A stretch of DNA of 64,000 bases, taken from assembly GCF_036038375.1 (NCBI RefSeq), contig NZ_CP107935.1, forward strand, positions 372,001-436,000. Direction: 5' to 3'. Numbering within the stretch: the stretch's first letter is position 1; the number at the start of each line of letters is the position of its first letter. Below are positions 61,530 to 64,000 of the stretch, one piece after another. The notes below the pieces were generated by a model, which saw only the letters and a program-made list of their open reading frames with translations, had not been told where the DNA came from and did not search any database. This stretch comes from Streptomyces sp. NBC_00414 (GTDB lineage Bacteria; Actinomycetota; Actinomycetes; Streptomycetales; Streptomycetaceae). Position numbers and translations under genes: made by a program.

Positions 61530-61902
61530 GGGGGAGTTGCCGACGAGCGGCGTACGGGACTCGACGTGTGCGGGTCTGGACGTGCACGGGGACTGGACGT
61601 GCACGGGGACTGGACGTCTGCGGCGAAGAGGCACACCACGAGACGGGCCGGGCCGGGCTGTCGCGCGACACGGCGGCTAGCGCTTCCCGGCCCGCCGTTG
61701 CTCCGGAGCGCCGTTGGCCGACACGACAGTCAAGGCGGTGGTCCTGCCGTCGGGGGCAATACGGAGGACGGGGATCACCTTGATCACCGGAGCGCCGTCG
61801 TTCCCGAGGCGTCGTCGGGCTCCGTGTCGGAGGGGCGGACCCGGAAGCGGTCGGCGGAGCCGGAGAAGGCGATTTTGGGCCCGGACCGCTTTGTCAGCCC
61901 TG
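61530..61902. other. 373-bp intergenic region with 17-bp tandem repeat
   Basis: It contains TGGACGTGCACGGGGAC twice in tandem plus a partial third copy (61577-61617). It lies between convergent genes and no gene was recognised. Confidence 0.5.
61577..61617. repeat. 17-bp tandem repeat, 2.4 copies
   Basis: Two perfect units (61577-61593, 61594-61610) and a 7-bp partial copy. Confidence 0.85.
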
Positions 61903-62727
61903 TCAGCCCTGGGCCAGCTCCGCCACCGGCTGCCACTTCTCCCATGTCGCCAGGCGTCCCTCGTAGTCGGCCCTGGCGATGCCCAGCGGTGCCGTGCCGA
62001 AGAAGCAGCGCAGCGGCGGCTCCTCGGCGTCCACGATCTCCATCACGGCGGCGGCGGACGCGTTCGGGTCTCCGGGGGTGCCGACACGCTTGCGGCGCTG
62101 CTCCTGCACCTGCTTGTGGAACTCGGCGTACGCCGGCAGGGGCTCGGACGTGCTCGACGAGGAGCCGGCCCAGTCGGTGGCGAAGCCGCCGGGCTCGATC
62201 AGGGTGACCTTGATCCCGAACGGCGCGACCTCCTGGGCGAGCGCCTGGCTGATCCCCTCAAGCGCCCACTTCGACGCGTGGTAGATGCCGACCAGCGGGA
62301 ACGCGCTGATCCCGCCGATCGAGGAGACCTGCAGGATGTGACCGCTGCCCTGCTCACGCAGGAACGGCAGGGCCGCCTGGGTGACCCACAGGGCCCCGAA
62401 CAGGTTGGTCTCCAGCTGCGCGCGGGCCTCCGCCTCGGAGATCTCTTCCACCATGCCGAAGTGGCCGTAGCCGGCGTTGTTGACCACCACGTCGAGCCGG
62501 CCGAACCGCTCGTGCGCCTGCCGTACGGCGGCGAAGTCCGCCTCGCGGTCCGTGACATCGAGTTGCAGGGGCAGGAACCGCTCGCCGTAGGTCGCGACGA
62601 GTTCGTCCAACGTAGAGAGGTCGCGTGCCGTCGCGGCCACGAGGTCGCCGCGGTCCAGCGCGGCGATCGCCCACTCGCGCCCGAAGCCGCGGGAGGCACC
62701 GGTGATGAACCAGATCTTCTGTGTCAT
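61903..62727 (-). CDS. SDR oxidoreductase
   Basis: A 274-residue classical SDR with TGASRGFGRE (cofactor motif), NNAGYGHF, SSIGG and YHASK active site, then IEPGGFATDWAG. GGAG lies 8 nt upstream of ATG 62727. The short distance to a divergent BVMO gene suggests, without proof, a shared oxidation pathway (alcohol to ketone to ester). Confidence 0.93.
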   Translation of the reverse strand: MTQKIWFITGASRGFGREWAIAALDRGDLVAATARDLSTLDELVATYGERFLPLQLDVTDREADFAAVRQAHERFGRLDVVVNNAGYGHFGMVEEISEAEARAQLETNLFGALWVTQAALPFLREQGSGHILQVSSIGGISAFPLVGIYHASKWALEGISQALAQEVAPFGIKVTLIEPGGFATDWAGSSSSTSEPLPAYAEFHKQVQEQRRKRVGTPGDPNASAAAVMEIVDAEEPPLRCFFGTAPLGIARADYEGRLATWEKWQPVAELAQG

Positions 62728-63138
62728 GACGTGCTCCTCAGGAAACTCATTGGCCGCCCAGTCATGCCGCAACGCATGGCGGAGCGGGGCCCATGGCTCC
62801 AGCGAACACCTTCGAGTGCGCTCCAGCGCAAGTCGAGAACCTGTAACGCGAGTGCTCGCCGCAGATCCCGACCGACCGCGCAAGACCCGTCCGGGCCACG
62901 TCCATGTCGTCACCGGCGCCTCGGAGGCCCGACCGAACCCCATACGGACGTACCTCAAACCCATTTCGAAGTGATCTACAACACGTTACCGGGGGTATCT
63001 GAAACAAGGTGTCGCAGGTAAGTTGCCGGTAGCGCGCTGAAGTCGCACCACCCTTCTGAGTACCCGTCAGTGCCCGAACGCGGGCCCCTCCCCCCTGTCT
63101 CTCCCCGGGGGCCCGCGAGCCAGAGTGAGGACCCTGCA
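62728..63138. promoter_or_regulatory. 411-bp divergent promoter region
   Basis: It lies between the SDR (minus) and the BVMO (plus). No obvious palindromic operator or gene was seen. Short Arg/Pro-rich frames are shadows. Confidence 0.4.
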
Positions 63139-64000
63139 ATGGAGCAGCAGCACGTCGACGTCCTGGTCATCGGTGCCGGCATATCCGGCGTCAGCGCCGC
63201 ATGCCACGTACTGCGTGCCGTTCCCGGTGCTTCGCTGGTCGTACTCGAACGCCGCACACGTGTCGGTGGCACCTGGGACCTCTTCCGGTACCCCGGTATC
63301 CGCTCCGACTCCGACATGCACACCTTCGGATTCGGATTCCGCCCGTGGCACGATGCCCGCATCCTCGCCGACGGCGCGAAGATCCAGCAGTACGTCGAGG
63401 ACACCGCGGCCGACGACGGCGTGCTGGAGCGCGTCCGCTTCCGGCGACGGGCGATCAGTGCCGACTTCTCGCATGCCACCGGCCGGTGGACCGTCGAGGT
63501 CGAGGACGAGAGCACCGACGAGCGCGAGTCGTACAGTGCCCGCTACCTCATCGGATCGACCGGGTACTACGACTACGACACCCCCTATCGCCCTCAGTTC
63601 CCCGGCGAGGCGGACTTCCGGGGCACCCTGGTGCATCCGCAGCGCTGGCCGGAGGATCTCGACCACACCGGCCGGAACGTGGTCGTCATCGGTTCAGGGG
63701 CCACCGCCATCACCTTGCTGCCCGCGATGGCCGACGACGCAGCTCACGTCACCATGCTGCAACGCTCCCCCACCTACGTCCTCGGGCTGCCCGAGGTCGA
63801 CCCGCTCACCCGCGTCCTGCAGCTACTGCGCGCCCCGGCCCGGCTGACGCACAAGATCGTCCGCGCTCGCAACATCGCCCTTCAGCGCGGGAGTTACGCC
63901 TTCTGCCGCAAGTACCCCCGCCTCGCCCGCAGGATCCTCCTCGGCCTCGTACGAGCCAGGGTCGGCAAAGACGTCGACATGCGCCACTTCAGTCCGAACT
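63139..64000 (+). CDS. Baeyer-Villiger flavin monooxygenase (EthA-like), partial
   Basis: The first ~287 residues of a flavoprotein monooxygenase; the 3' end is beyond the window. It has FAD motif GAGISG (12-17), GGTWDLFRYPGIRSDSDMHTFGF, the BVMO fingerprint FRGTLVHPQRWP (160-171) and the NADPH motif GSGATA (about 186-191). These give good support for a type I BVMO of the EthA/MymA group, which inserts oxygen into ketones. It is divergent from an SDR that could supply the ketone. Confidence 0.92.
   Translation, partial: MEQQHVDVLVIGAGISGVSAACHVLRAVPGASLVVLERRTRVGGTWDLFRYPGIRSDSDMHTFGFGFRPWHDARILADGAKIQQYVEDTAADDGVLERVRFRRRAISADFSHATGRWTVEVEDESTDERESYSARYLIGSTGYYDYDTPYRPQFPGEADFRGTLVHPQRWPEDLDHTGRNVVVIGSGATAITLLPAMADDAAHVTMLQRSPTYVLGLPEVDPLTRVLQLLRAPARLTHKIVRARNIALQRGSYAFCRKYPRLARRILLGLVRARVGKDVDMRHFSPN

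Overview
The window is high-GC actinomycete DNA, almost certainly Streptomyces. The evidence is strong GC bias at third codon positions, GTG/TTG starts with AGGAGG-type ribosome sites, many TetR/MarR/LacI regulators, Tat and Sec secreted hydrolases, a mycothiol-type maleylpyruvate isomerase and a DUF6086 protein. No rRNA, tRNA, CRISPR array, insertion sequence or integrase was recognised.

Region 1 (1-15036) is the most interesting part. It is a minus-strand gene set for an isonitrile lipopeptide (INLP): an NRPS condensation domain cut by the left edge, a carrier protein, an acyl-ACP ligase, an FcoT-like enzyme and a ScoE/Rv0097-type isonitrile-forming Fe(II) oxygenase. It is extended by a second ACP, a KAS III (FabH), an MFS exporter and an aspartyl/asparaginyl beta-hydroxylase-like enzyme. 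Directly upstream, on the same strand, lies a copper gene set: a PCuAC-like protein, a Cu P-type ATPase, a Met/His-rich small membrane protein, a YcnI-like protein, a CopZ chaperone, a decayed ECF sigma factor and a Met/His-rich membrane protein. A Cys-rich Csp-like copper-storage protein is transcribed divergently. INLPs are known copper chelators, so this looks like a chalkophore locus with its own copper-handling genes, resembling the nrp-ctpB neighbourhood of Mycobacterium tuberculosis.

Region 2 (15331-31777) is mixed accessory DNA: an S66 peptidase of MccF type, a lamin-tail secreted protein, small hypothetical proteins, MarR/AraC regulators, a TetR-flavin monooxygenase pair with a 15-bp palindromic operator, three secreted cell-wall-type proteins, and decayed genes (ArsR, lipoprotein fragment).

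Region 3 (31778-46224) holds a GH18 chitinase-PL7 alginate lyase pair, a DHFR-like protein, a 5'-truncated CadD, an OmpR-type two-component system, a GT-C glycosyltransferase, and several regulator/enzyme pairs with clear palindromic operators (TetR/alpha-beta hydrolase, MarR/RidA, MarR/intradiol dioxygenase-SDR).

Region 4 (46332-59430) is a complete-looking alpha-mannan/mannoside utilisation locus arranged divergently around 51.5 kb. The minus arm has phosphomannose isomerase with an extra N-terminal domain, a ROK protein, a LacI regulator and a GH125 alpha-mannosidase. The plus arm has an ABC sugar importer (binding protein and two permeases, no ATPase), a secreted GH76 endo-mannanase and a GH38 alpha-mannosidase. 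Two GTTRTCGTTAAC-like sites in the shared promoter are probable LacI operators.

Region 5 (59525-64000) has a siderophore-interacting flavoprotein behind an iron-box-like site, a DenD-like dehydrogenase, an SDR, and a Baeyer-Villiger monooxygenase cut by the right edge.
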